Shown: piece by piece, positions 1 through 10,082 of the stretch
How positions within the stretch are numbered: the stretch's first letter is position 1
Layout: every line of letters begins with the position of its first letter
Source: Basidiobolus heterosporus B8920
Taxonomy: Eukaryota > Basidiobolomycota > Basidiobolomycetes > Basidiobolales > Basidiobolaceae
DNA length: 11,181 bases
NCBI GenBank assembly: GCA_000697455.1
Contig: JNET01029189.1
Span: 1 to 11,181 of the forward strand
Direction: 5' to 3'
Made by a program: the position numbers and the translations under genes
Notes under the pieces: generated by a model
Told to the model about the DNA's origin: nothing
The model's database searches: none
What the model saw: only the letters and a program-made list of their open reading frames with translations

Positions 1-35
1 TATCGACCATTCTGATAACTAATTTTCAACCTCAG

Positions 36-1734
36 TTGGAGTTGCCATCATGGCCCTAGGCGCTATGGCCGAGAATCCTGGATTGAACGTGAAGATTGTC
101 CCTTGTGGTACGGTGGTTTGGCAGCCCTTAGTCGTTCTCGCAACCGTGCTAACTGTGATTTTGTATGTTCAGGATTGAATTACTTCCATCCTCATCGTTT
201 CCGTTCCAGAGCTGTAGTAGAGTTTGGAGACCCCTTAACAATACCTCGTCACTTGGTTGAACAGTTCAAAGAAGGAGGTGCTGCCAAGAGGGAAGCAATT
301 GGCAAATTCATGGATACCATCTCCAACGCCCTTAAGAGTGTTACCATCAATGCACCAGACTACGAAACACTGATGGTAAATCGGATTGAGCGCTTGTATC
401 TGTGAGTGTCTAACATTTCTTTCATTAGGTAATTCAAGCAGGAAGACGGTTGTATAAGCCGGCGCATCGTAAGCTCCGCACCACACAAGTGGTTAATTTG
501 ACCCGCAAGTTCGTGGCTGGTTACCTTCACTTCAAAGATGAGCCTGCGGTGAAGGATTTCCGTAATCGAGTCTTGGCCTATAATCGTCTTCTCAAGGATC
601 ATGGCCTAAGTGATCATCAAGTGAAAAAGATGCAAATGAACTTCCCGCGTGCTTTACTTCTTTTCACATCAAGATTGCTTACTATCAGTATTATGGCTTT
701 AATAGCTTTGCCAGGGTAACTTTTGGGAATGGTTTCATGCCACGCTATCATGCACACCGCTGACTTGTCTCTTATTAGTGCTGTATTAAATGCTCCCATC
801 GGAATCATCGCCAAGATCATCAGTAACAAGAAAGCTAAAGGTTGGTTGTCCCTGAGCTCTTGTTGTTGTTCAACTAAGCCTAAAATGATTTATTTTCATC
901 AACGACAGAGGCCCTTAAAAACTCCACAGTCAAAATTGCTGGCCGAGATGTACTTGCCACTTGGAAGGTGCTCGTCGGATTGTTCTTAATTCCCACTTTC
1001 TACTGGATCTATACTTTTATCATGTTGTATATTGCAATTCGCTTACAGTGGCCACTCTTCTGGAAAATCGTCGCGCCCATCCTTACGTTTACCCTGTTGC
1101 CATTCATTAGTTACGCTAGTGTGCGTTTCGGAGAAACCGGGCTTGATGTTTTCAGGTGACCAGATGCTATTTTTGTTGAGTTTTTGCACGGCTCTCACAC
1201 AGTTTCCCTTTATTCAGATCAATGCGTCCACTTTTCTTTGCACTGTTCCCTGGCTCTAACCACCGTGCCAAGACACTACCCGTCATTCGGGAGGAGCTCT
1301 CAAATGACATCACTTTAATCATTAACGAGTTTGGTCCCCAGCTCTTCCCTGACTTTGACCCCAACAGAATAGCCAATGGCTCGCATCCCAGCACCCCGGG
1401 CACTCCAGGAACCCCCAAGGGGCGCAAACCTTGGATCATGTCGCCCATGGAATTTTTGAACGACAGTATTTTCAGCTGGGAGAATGTTGGAGAGAACGAG
1501 ATTGATGACGACGTCTTCTTCTTCCGTGATGGGGCGGATGGCAAGGTAAAAGGCAGATCCCGAAACGGAAGTTCTTCCGTTAGTCGATCCGGAAGTCACG
1601 TTGATCTGACAAGCCTCAGTTTGAACTTCAATCCACTCACTAAGCGCCATAAAGATACCCTGGAAGTCCCCACCATGACTTGCCATAGTACCGATTCTCT
1701 TGTTCCACAACAAGAAGAGAAAAAAGTGATCTAG
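36..1734 (+). CDS. SCT1: Glycerol-3-phosphate acyltransferase, Sct1/Gpt2 (GPAT) family, 5'-partial
   Basis: Family role: transfers an acyl group to the sn-1 position of glycerol-3-phosphate (or dihydroxyacetone phosphate), the first step of phosphatidate synthesis, in the ER membrane. Inferred exons are 36-107, 173-375, 429-715, 779-840, 909-1155 and 1218-1734. The introns are 53-68 nt and GT-AG, and the joined frame stays open for 461 residues. An in-frame stop at 20-22 and a branch-like TAACTAAT before the AG at 34-35 show that the window opens inside an intron. Counting G of GVAIMALGAM as residue 1, GVAIMALGAM and VKIVPC (1-23) lead into YFHPHRFRSRAVVEFGDP (27-44), the late acyltransferase block shared with yeast Sct1/Gpt2. 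DYETLM follows near 86-91. Hydrophobic segments lie at about 165-200, 227-251 and 256-277. The C-terminal tail from about 340 is Ser/Pro/acid-rich with TPGTP repeats and is probably a phosphoregulated cytosolic tail. The N-terminal catalytic blocks (the HX4D region) lie outside the window. I cannot say which yeast paralogue it matches best. Confidence 0.93.
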
Positions 1735-1789
1735 ATCTTAGTTGCTCTTCTCACTAACCTACTCATTGCATCCCATTTTTATGCTCGCT

Positions 1790-1795
1790 AATAAA
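1790..1795 (+). terminator. Possible poly(A) signal of the acyltransferase gene
   Basis: A canonical AATAAA lies about 55 nt after the acyltransferase stop codon, in a T-rich context. Fungal poly(A) signals are loose, so this is only a plausible 3'-end element. Confidence 0.35.
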
Positions 1796-2756
1796 ATCAT
1801 CCATTTGATCTCGAATTCGTACCTCCAGAGTTAGGGATGTGAATAGGGATCCACACTGATCGTGACATACTTATTGTTGTAGTCATATTAAATGTGTGCA
1901 TTGCTGCATGTGCCAGTTAATTAACTAGCGTGTTGGCGTCTCATCAAAGACCACACGGATATGAATTAACCATGGGAAAGGTTCGTTCGATACCATCTAG
2001 AACCCCAAATACGTTCCCGTACACAAGCTACGTGCGAAATGATGGATAACAAACATATCGGTTCACCAACAAAAGGTTTAATTCAAACCATGTAAACGTC
2101 TGTATCTTGATTCTTCGCATCCCCTTGATATCCCCCTTGAAAATGGAACGAATATCATGAGCGAATTCGTCCGTTTAACCTAGCGCTCAAAGAATCCAGT
2201 GTTAGCGTCGCTCTGACTGCTTGTTGAGTGGCACCCGTGCCATTGCCGCCCAGATACGAGCGGTGATTTTGGAGTATGCGCATCCATACTGGAGATGCTA
2301 GGCAATATTAGATTAAAACAAGTGAGACATTTTAGTGTTACTCCAGATTACATTTTTGTACCAAACAATCAGGGACAAGCGAGGAAAGTTTCAGCATGAC
2401 AACCAGACTTACCAGAAGCTCAAACACCGCAGATCATCTCTGGATCGCTTCATCTCAATACCAAGGATAAACTTGAAAATAAACCAAAGAAGTTGAGGAT
2501 TGTGGCCTATCAACGCCCCCTATCCTCTTGACACTATAAGGAGAGAACTAGTTTGCCACCCAGTTTATCGTTTCATTAGGTAGGGATGCGGCTGGTAACT
2601 TCGCCAAGTAAACGCTAAACTATTCTGGAGGTAAATGCAACCATTTTTACCGATGAATACTCTCCTGAATACAAAGTGAAGAAAGGTGCTACTAATAAGT
2701 AGGTAATTCTCCTGAATTAGGAATAAGCGATACTAATCGATGCCAGGCTATTGCCG

Positions 2757-2783
2757 ACACCGCCTACACCGCCTACATCGCGT
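2757..2783. repeat. Three-unit 9-bp tandem repeat
   Basis: Two exact ACACCGCCT units are followed by a degenerate ACATCGCGT unit. It is noncoding as far as I can tell and GC-richer than its surroundings. Probably a minor minisatellite seed. Confidence 0.7.
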
Positions 2784-3325
2784 ATATTGACATCCAACAG
2801 TAAACTAATCTCAATCAATAATATCTCCATTCTAGTCGAGGCCCAGCGATTCACACAATGATTTACCCAACGATTCGTCTCCAGTGTGGTCGACGTCTCC
2901 TGAAAAAACCGCGTCATTAGAACAAATCTCCGTACAGTCGAGTGTTGTATATCCTAACAGAAATTTCAACGATTTGGCAGTTTTTCTGCCTGGATTGCAC
3001 TGCCTTACATGTAACAACGTTATTAAAAGTTTTCAGTAAATAAAGACTGCATTACAAAGGTTGATACGATGCATCTGGCGAATTTCAATTAAATTCAAAT
3101 CAACTCGAAAAGATGTAAGGATTCTGTGGACAGATGCCTATTTGTGCATCTACACATCACTTATTTCAGCCATTTGAAATGATCCGTGATTGCCTTCGGT
3201 TACGATCCAAACCAACATCAACATCTATTAAGAAGCAAGGAGTGATGTCTTTTGGGAAATCGTTCTGTTTGGTTTGTTGGGATTTTGTTGATAAAACCGG
3301 TTATAAGGAACGCTCCACGATTGCG

Positions 3326-3490
3326 TTTAAATACCCGCTTCATCCAAATTCTTTTTCTCTATTGAAGCCCCTCCATCCGCTGTTCGTGAAGTTCTCTTTG
3401 AATCCCTTCTTCTCTATACACCACTCCTCCAAACAGCCCCTCCACTGTATTTTTAAGTATATATATACGTAGCTCTAGTATATATATCCA
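3326..3490 (+). promoter_or_regulatory. Probable core promoter and leader of the zinc-cluster gene
   Basis: A TTTAAATA element at 3326-3333 lies about 165 nt before the start codon and is followed by a strongly pyrimidine-rich stretch to about 3450, a common arrangement in fungal promoters. Two further TA-repeat tracts lie at about 3457-3467 and 3479-3487. The second ends only eight bases before the ATG, so it is more likely leader sequence than a TATA box, unless the leader is extremely short or transcription starts at an alternative site. The start context CAACAAATG has A at -3, good for initiation. Confidence 0.4.
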
Positions 3491-3494
3491 ACAA

Positions 3495-5022
3495 ATGACT
3501 ATCGCCGACTCCACTATCGACTCTGATCACTACATTCTTTCTGCCATCCTGAATGGGGCCAGCCAAGAACAGCCAGATGATATCTCCAAAGATATAGATG
3601 AACAACCAACATACATTTACTCCTCCGAGGAGCTTGAGCTCGTGGAAACCTTCGACGGCCATGGTAGCTTTCATTTCCTAGCAGAAGAGCATGAGCTCGC
3701 TTTACAGGAGAATTTCGACCAGAGTGAAATCCAGAACCTGCTCGATCATCATCAATCCGATGCCTTAGAGCTTTGGAATGGTTCACAGACAGATGAACCT
3801 ACACGGCAAGCCACCAAAGTAGAGATCATAACCAAACCAAGCAAAGAGTTCCTGAGTAAATTGCAATATTCCCAGAGACATGAGATCTCAGGGGATCTTC
3901 TATCGATTGAGAACGAACTAGCAATGTTTGAAAATGGGTTTGATACCACCGAAGCAGCTGACATAGTGCAATCTCAGCAAAATGATCTGATGCAGCATCT
4001 TGGGAATGTTAAACACGCGACATCCAGTGATACTCCAAACAGTCACACTTCCTATAAATACGAAAAGGAGGTAAACCATCTGCCCCGGAAGGCCTGTACG
4101 TCCCCTTTAGATTCTCCAGAGAACGAAAGCTATTCCTATGACCATGATCCCTCTGTATCGCCTGACTGTTCCTTGGCGACACTTCAACACAACATGAGCT
4201 ACTATAACGCTAGTCCGGCTACCTCGACTGTAGATCAATTCGGGAACCCTTACCATGGCGACACTCAAGTTCCACACAATCATCCTTTACAATACGAGTT
4301 CCTGGAGCATGAGGCACAAAAGACGACCTACGAGATGTACGCCAAACAAGCCTATATGAACAGTTCACAAAGCGGCCACCATAATGTGCCAGTAAATATG
4401 GAGGTTTGTAGATTTCATCAGAGATTTGTCACCCGTTGATACTGACCTATATATATTTCCATAGAGTATGGAAGCATTTCTGAATAGCCATCCGCAAGCT
4501 AGACAGATGGGTGTGAACTATTATCTGCAACATTTTGGCCAGAATTACGAGTACGATCCTAGCTCGAACCATTCTCCATCCGAATTACACCCATATATGT
4601 CTCTTCAGCATGGTGACATGAAGGCTTGGTATGCCATGGGGCAACACCACTACCATCCCTATGGCTCATACCCGATGCATGGATACCCCCATAATCATGC
4701 CAACACTCTAGGCCACAGCGCCCACTCCGCACATATGTCAAAGAGCGGCCGAAGCGAAGAGATTCCATCCAAGCGGGCCGCTAAGGTGCAAAAGAAGAAA
4801 AATGTGGGTCGGGCATGTGTGCATTGTAAAAAGGCCCATTTGGCCTGCGATGAGTCTCGGCCTTGTAAGCGCTGTGTACATTTGGGGAAGAGCTTTTGTG
4901 TGGATGTAGAACACAAGCGACGAGGTCGTCCAAAATTGTCAACGAACAAGAAGAATGGAGCGATTTCAAAAGAAACCTCATACATGATGGAACCACAGAA
5001 TGCTTCCTTGGAGACCTTATAA
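3495..5022 (+). CDS. Zn(II)2Cys6 transcription regulator with C-terminal zinc cluster
   Basis: Two exons, 3495-4403 and 4465-5022, flank a 61-nt intron with a TACTGAC-like branch site, giving 488 aa. The first exon encodes an acidic, Ser/Gln/His-rich, probably disordered region that could act as an activation domain (inference). Residues 364-393 hold nine histidines with many tyrosines. A basic stretch at 405-419 (SKRAAKVQKKK) could be a nuclear signal. The binuclear cluster is C421-X2-C424-X6-C431-X5-C437-X2-C440-X7-C448 with the RAC-X2-C and AHLACDESRPCKRC signature, followed by RRGRPKL at 455-461. This cluster class is related to the fungal gluconeogenesis regulators (AcuK/ERT1 type). Oddly, the cluster ends only 40 residues before the stop, with no middle-homology domain and no PAS domain after it. 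An extra downstream exon could change that, but the TAA is cleanly placed and I saw no obvious continuation. It probably binds DNA in the nucleus; the target genes are unknown. Confidence 0.88.
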
Positions 5023-5811
5023 GCATCATACAAGTATATCCTGATCTAACACGTAATTATACCAGCCAGCCTACCTATCTGGCCTTTATTCTTTATCTTA
5101 TATTATTGCACCTAGGGACAGTTGTCTCTTGCTAGTGTACCAATATTCCCGGGGCTTTTCCTCTTTCCACCTTTTTTTGTATATAATCCTTACGAATATA
5201 TATATAGCTCACTTGGTACACGGCTAATCACTTTTTTATTTATTCCCTTCCCTTCCCCTCACTCATCACATATTCTTTATTAACTTACTTCTTTTCGTTT
5301 ATTTCCATGATTTCAATAACTTGTGCTAATATCGCTTCATTACCGGGTAAAGAAAAGGATATTTTCGTCGTTACGATAGAAATTTGCTTTCATGTTTCAT
5401 GTTCATAAATCATTTTTTTCTCATACATTCAACAAACGAACACTCTACCAAATACAGTGTAAATATGTTTGGCCAGCAAAGTGATGCCACTACACGACAT
5501 CCTATTCTTCGGTTTGGCCTTGTCTTGAGACTTCTTATGAGCACAAATCACAGCCAAGGGAATGCAAAATTCAACAAAAATCCGTTTACTTTTCATGAGA
5601 AATTCGCAACATACACGCTATGCATTAAACTAATCGGAATATACAGAAGAATTAGTGATCTATACAACCCACGAGAAACGGACACACAATCAGGTGTAGC
5701 ATGAGATATGACGCATAGTATACAAAATATTACAACTTAGACAAAATAGAAGGATTCCATGGTCTCCTCTCTTCTGCTAAAAGAACGCTACCCAATCGAC
5801 GCCCAAACCCC
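5023..5811. other. Shared 3' region of two convergent genes
   Basis: About 790 bp separate the stops of the zinc-cluster gene and the minus-strand gene. It is AT-rich with T-runs (5160-5180, 5230-5240, 5410-5420) and a TATATATA tract near 5205-5215, as expected for two 3' UTRs. A 106-codon frame at 5384-5704 begins at a TTG, has no recognisable motif and is probably chance. No RNA gene seen. Confidence 0.55.
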
Positions 5812-7574
5812 TTATTCGTGATCACTCGTATCAGAGAGTAATAGACTCGAAATAGGTTTGCGACGATTTGAAATAATACTCCAGTTAGAGGTGGTTGGAT
5901 CCTCTTCGGAGATAGATCCAAAGATGTCCACATCTTGTGTGAGAAAAGATTCGATGGAATCAATGGTCTCTTCAACATCCAGCATAGATTCCTCCTCAAA
6001 TTCATGCGAGGCTAAATTGGCTACGGGATCCTGCAGCGACTTTTCTTCCATCATCGACGAGATTTGTCCAAGGGATTTTGGGACTTTTTCGTCTGATGTA
6101 CTAGAAGCTTTACCATTCTTGGTATCATGGGGTGTCTCGCTTGGCAACGGAGGTTCACACTGTTTATAATAATCTTGAATAGAATCGAGGTCAGCTAATT
6201 CGGTACCAGCCGAGTTGTCATGACATAACTTCAAAGATGACATGAGTAAAAATTGAGAAATTAGCAAAGAACGTGGATCCAATACCTTCGAGAGATTTGA
6301 AAGTCCAGTATGTCCCTGACAAGAATTTGTGGGTGATTGCTAAATAGGAAAGAGGTTAAACTCAAGCTTTCGAAACTTTTTCTTTGTATCAATTACCTTG
6401 GAATCTTCTTTTGTTTCTTCGGAATTTAACTAAATTTTAGCAACTTGTTATTACCAAGAAGTTGGTGGTGAATATTAAACTTCTAGGTTTTTGGTGGTAC
6501 CTTTCTCTTCGCTTTGAATGTGGTTTCGTGTAGGTTGAAATCTGGAGAAAGAGTTCTCCGTCTATTCTTGGTTGCAGCGACTGGTGATAATGGCGGTGAC
6601 GAGGGTAAAGCTGGAGCGATTGAATTAAGACCAGAGAATTCTCCTAAACCTGGTGACATTCTTTTCGGTTGTTTATTAGGTAATATTTCTTCCTGTAGCT
6701 GGGGGGAAATGGTTAACTGTGGAGAAGTATGAGAAACTTCTTCTTTTTCCTCAGGTAACTTTTCTTTAGAAAAGGTGGTGAGAGTAGTGGCGACTATCGG
6801 TAATTGAGTTTCTTCAGATGAATGTTGTTGAAGGCTATTAGAAGTCCAAGAATCCCGGATAGGATCGTACACGTGGTTTGAAGCCGACTTCGCTTCGTTT
6901 GAACTTGTGTCGGGAGAGTACGTTTGTTGGGGATATATGGAGCATCGAGGAGGGAATGTTTCGCTTGTGACCTTGGGTTCTTTGGTATACTTGACCTCTT
7001 GCCTTGGTAAAGAAGACGTGGGCGTTGGAAACTGAGAGCAAAGAATTTTTGGTTGGAAAGTTCTGTGTGGCAAAGGTCTTTCCATTTCATAAGAACGGGG
7101 TATGTTATTCTCCTCTTTTAAGTCAGCCAAGGGCGCATGATGAGGCAAAGTGTGGCTGGTAGGGGTAAGTAGGCCGTTTATGTGAATACTGCTCTGATAA
7201 TAACGAGTTTGGTGGATATTACGGATATCTTGAGTATTTGGAGATTGAAAAGGGGTAAAAGCGCTTCTTCGTGAGGGACTTAATAGGACAGAACTGCGAC
7301 TCTGAGTGGAACTTCTACGAGTAACATCCTGTTCAGGGGGGCTTGGAAATGGAGCCGTAGAAGAAGCTGAAAGGATTTCTTTATATGGGGGATGTGGATA
7401 TGGGGATAGGTGTAGTGAGGGATTTATGGGTGGTTGAGTTCTTGGGATTTCACGAAAGTAGGTAGAATCGGGATGCATAGTATATGCAGGACTTTGGTCA
7501 GAAAAGTCTCTTCCGTAGTTATCTGGTTCAGGTGAATGAAATGAATTGTTAGAGTAGGCGTCTATACTAATCAT
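5812..7574 (-). CDS. Ser/Pro-rich, probably disordered protein of unknown function
   Basis: I do not recognise this gene. Proposed exons on the minus strand are 7574-6501, 6429-6397 (a 33-nt microexon, LNSEETKEDSK) and 6339-5812, with introns of 71 and 57 nt. All junctions are phase 0 and the joined frame gives 544 aa. The first in-frame ATG after an upstream TAA is at 7574. Residues 1-358 are rich in Ser, Pro, Thr and Tyr with many SP/TP sites (SPPLSP, LLSPSRR, TPTS), which would suit proline-directed kinases. KNRRRTLSP and KAKRK near the end of this exon are basic and could aid nuclear import. The last part is acidic (EFEEESMLDVEETIDSIESF) and ends DTSDHE. No folded domain, signal peptide or membrane segment is visible. 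A nuclear regulator or scaffold is a guess. The first donor (AAG|GTACCA) is weak, so the first exon could instead end at its own stop at 6483-6485. It shares a divergent promoter with the SNRNP40 gene. Confidence 0.62.
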
Positions 7575-8024
7575 GGTTAAAGTGACTATTGGTACAGAAC
7601 GTGATATCAATTAATCCCGCGAGTTTGATCTCTGGGGAGGTTCTTTAGAATAACTAATAGAATCCAATCTTGATCTAAACCTGTATTGGTCAGAAAATAT
7701 CCAGGATTTTACGCGCGGGCGCTATACGAAACATGAATGTTCAAGGTAGATCAGATAGGGTGAGGGTGAGGGTAAGGCTACTAGCTAGATATTAGCACAA
7801 CCTTATCCCGCTTGAAAAATTCATCAAAAATTCAATTCGCAAACTTTTACAATGCCCATTTCATTGGTTTAAAGAGGCACAAAATTTCGTAGGTTTGACG
7901 AGTTTAGGGTACTTTGAAAAGGCCCACATATTGGAGAAGCGCGTTGAGGTTTCTTGCTAAATTCAATAGTCTCTGGCTACCCATATCAGGTGAGTTTTAG
8001 AAGGGTAGATTCATAGATCACGAA
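7575..8024. promoter_or_regulatory. Divergent promoter between the orphan gene and SNRNP40
   Basis: 450 bp separate the two start codons, so both genes probably fire from this region. ATTGG (CCAAT on the other strand) occurs at 7588-7592, 7685-7689 and 7863-7867. A G-rich tract of GGGTGA/GGGTAA units lies at 7758-7777, preceded by a CG-rich patch near 7710-7722. No classic TATA box is evident for either gene. A perfect donor-like CAG|GTGAGT sits at 7987-7995, about 35 nt before the plus-strand ATG. Confidence 0.5.
7758..7777 (+). promoter_or_regulatory. GGGTGA-repeat tract, telobox- or HomolE-like
   Basis: The plus strand reads GGGTGAGGGTGAGGGTAAGG, three GGG runs and a GG spaced by TGA/TAA. 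The complement carries ACCCTCACCCT, close to the telomere-like teloboxes and the fission-yeast HomolE element (ACCCTACCCT) known from promoters of ribosomal and RNA-processing genes. Four G-runs could also form a two-layer quadruplex. The binding factor is inference. Confidence 0.4.
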
Positions 8025-9676
8025 ATGTCCGATAAACGTAAAGCATCTCCTCCACCTTCCGGAGGTGTACTGATCAAACGACAAAAACCAGAAGATCAAC
8101 CTGAGAATGCTGTAGTGATCAAAGCCAAAGATGGATCTGTCATTCAAACCGTAAGCCGCGTCATTACTAAAGCAAGGGTTGAAAGATGTGTAGCACATGC
8201 TAAATGGATTTATTTCTCACAGGTCAAACGAACCTCGGGTCTTCAGGCACCTATCATGCAACTGAATGGTCACAAGGTATGGTTTTTCACTGGAATATTT
8301 TTCATGCCTCGATTAATCAAACATATTTAGGGCGAAGTTCTCACTTGTAAATTCGATACCACTGGTGAACACATTGCTTCTGGTGCTTTTGACGGGGATA
8401 TATGTAAACGATGGATGATTTTGTACTTGCCCTGAGCTCATATTAATCATCAGGTTTTAGTTTTATGGAACACCTACGGCGACTGCGTTAATTACGGGGT
8501 TCTCAAAGGCCATACTGGGGCTGTCCTCGAAGTTCAATGGTCACAAGATTCGAAGTAAGCCTCACTTGTTATATGCAACCTGTACCATATGGCTATGGTT
8601 GATGATTTCGGGTTTTCTTCTAGAAATGTCTATTCGGCAAGTGCAGATAAAAGTGTCGGAATATGGGATGTAAATACCGGAGTTCGTGTTAAAAGGTTTA
8701 GAGGTCACAACTCTTTTGTCAATTCGTGCTCTCCACAACATAAATTCTCTGGATCCAACGTTGTAGTGAGTGGTAGTGACGATAGAACCATTAAAGTAAG
8801 GAGCCACTTATAAATATTCGTGTTTCCCTCATCTTCTTATCTTGTGGAATGCTAGATTTGGGATATTCGACAAAAGAACCCAGTGGATACATTCGAGCAG
8901 GACTACCAAGTAACTGCAGTTACCTTCAGTGAAGCTGGCGATATGATCTACTCCGGAAGCCTGGATAATAAGATTACGGTAAGAATATTTGCACCTTAGT
9001 TGGTTGATTGTTCAGCGTCACTAAACAGCCGTGAATACATGGTAGGCTTGGGATGTCCGCAAGAAAGAGATTGCCTATGTGATGGAAGGACATGAAGATA
9101 CGATCTCTGGTATCCGACTCAGTCCAGATGGCTCGTATCTCCTATCAAACAGCATGGACAACACAGGTACTTTTCGTTGATTTCGGATTGTCGCTCAGAC
9201 AGTAGTTAATATGTGGATAACAGTAAGAATCTGGGATGTTAAACCATTTGCGCCCGCCAACCGAATGCTGAAAATCTTCGAAGGTTTGTCATTCATTTGG
9301 TGAACTAGCAATATACAATTGTCAACCGGTACTGACATTGGCGCGTTTACTTGTTTGCTCAGGTGCACCCCACGGTTTTGAAAAGAATTTAATCAAGCCT
9401 GCCTGGGCCCCTGATGGTGATAGAATTGCTTGTGGAAGTGGCGATAGAACCGTTGTGGTATGGGACGTCACCACTCGCAAGATCCTATACAAACTACCTG
9501 GACACAAAGGATGTGTTAACGAAGTAGATTTCCATTCACGTGAGCCTATATGTAAGTTTGACCTATTCCTTATATTATGACCTACAGTATCTAATCAAAC
9601 TAACTCCATATATGAAGTGGTATCGGGTAGCACAGATAAGTCATTGTTCCTTGGTGAGATATCCCCAAGCCATTAG
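8025..9676 (+). CDS. SNRNP40: U5 snRNP 40-kDa protein, seven-WD40 spliceosome subunit
   Basis: A WD40 propeller of the U5 snRNP that in the human complex binds Prp8; it acts in the nucleus in pre-mRNA splicing. Ten exons: 8025-8150, 8223-8276, 8331-8403, 8461-8554, 8624-8795, 8856-8978, 9046-9166, 9224-9283, 9363-9551 and 9618-9676. All nine introns are GT-AG, 54-79 nt. The joined protein is 356 aa, against about 357 for human SNRNP40, and co-linear with it. Recognisable blocks include VKRTSGLQAPIMQLNGHKGE (43-62), NTYGDC (88-93), LKGHTGAV (99-106), VKRFRGHNSFVNSC, YLLSNSMDNTVRIWDVKPFA, FEKNLIKPAWAPDG and RKILYKLPGHKGCVNEVDF. Seven repeats run from about 56 to the C-terminus. The 42-residue N-terminus is basic and Pro-rich. 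The fourth repeat ends KITAWDVR, with Ala where Val or Ile is usual, set by the 9044-9045 acceptor. Exon 4 depends on the acceptor at 8459-8460, which restores DIFLWN. Budding yeast lacks this subunit; fission yeast has it (Spf38/Cwf17). Confidence 0.96.
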
Positions 9677-10082
9677 GGATTTGTTATTGTCTAGGCTTCC
9701 TTTCATCCAATTCTTATTTTGTTTCCAAATAAACCTGCTTATATCCCATTCTCTCACTATGCCAATTTTTTAGGAACTGATATAGACTTGCATATAACAA
9801 CTTGCAAACTATTTACTATGCATTGATTGTAATATCTACAAAGACTAGGCAAAATTGTCTTGATTTGACTGCACAAAGCAATTAACCCCAGATCTCCAAC
9901 AAAAACCATTAAGAAGCCATGATGTTTCATATTAAACCTGTAAGTTGTTGAGTAAAAATAGAGATATTGGAAATGACCGGCACAATTTGATTATATCTAC
10001 ATATTTCCCTTCCATGCACACATTGTCAAAATTTTCATTCATGCTGTATCCTTTATGACACATGCACTTCACTAGTAAATGG
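9677..10082. other. AT-rich spacer after SNRNP40
   Basis: The SNRNP40 3' UTR should lie here. AATAAA at 9728-9733, about 50 nt after the stop, is a plausible poly(A) signal. From about 9780 on the sequence becomes uniformly AT-rich with no open frame, RNA gene or recognised repeat. It may be older decayed repeat sequence bordering the mobile-element cluster. Confidence 0.5.

Larger units (their letters stand above)
1735..3494. other. Long intergenic region upstream of the zinc-cluster gene
   Basis: About 1.76 kb without a convincing gene on either strand. Open frames here are short, lack recognisable motifs and do not join through plausible splice sites. The first part should hold the acyltransferase 3' UTR. 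The last 350 bp look like promoter and leader, with pyrimidine-rich stretches around 3340-3440 and TATA-like elements. A small 9-bp tandem repeat sits at 2757-2783. The other intergenic gaps between host genes are 450-790 bp, so this one is long, which would fit a heavily regulated gene downstream, but nothing seen proves that. Confidence 0.6.

Noticed and set aside
1980-1994. B-box-like GTTCGATACC, hinting at a tRNA gene
   Set aside because: The possible A box about 55 bp upstream is poor and no cloverleaf arms pair around it.
2045-2056. AATGATGG resembling a C/D snoRNA C box
   Set aside because: No D box with a closing terminal stem at a suitable distance was found, so there is no support for a snoRNA.
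3134-3472. 112-codon plus-strand frame before the zinc-cluster gene
   Set aside because: Its second half translates a pyrimidine-rich promoter tract, it has no recognisable motif, and it overlaps the probable core promoter.
5384-5704. 106-codon plus-strand frame between the convergent genes
   Set aside because: It opens at a TTG, has no motif or usual gene-like composition, and lies where two 3' UTRs are expected.
5858-6169. 103-codon plus-strand frame inside the minus-strand orphan gene
   Set aside because: It is the antisense shadow of the third exon, with Ser-rich composition explained by the sense codons.
8404-8460. Alternative acceptor after CATCAG at 8453 for the third SNRNP40 intron
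   Set aside because: It breaks the frame into FSFMEH-like residues, whereas the acceptor at 8459-8460 restores DIFLWN exactly as the family has it.
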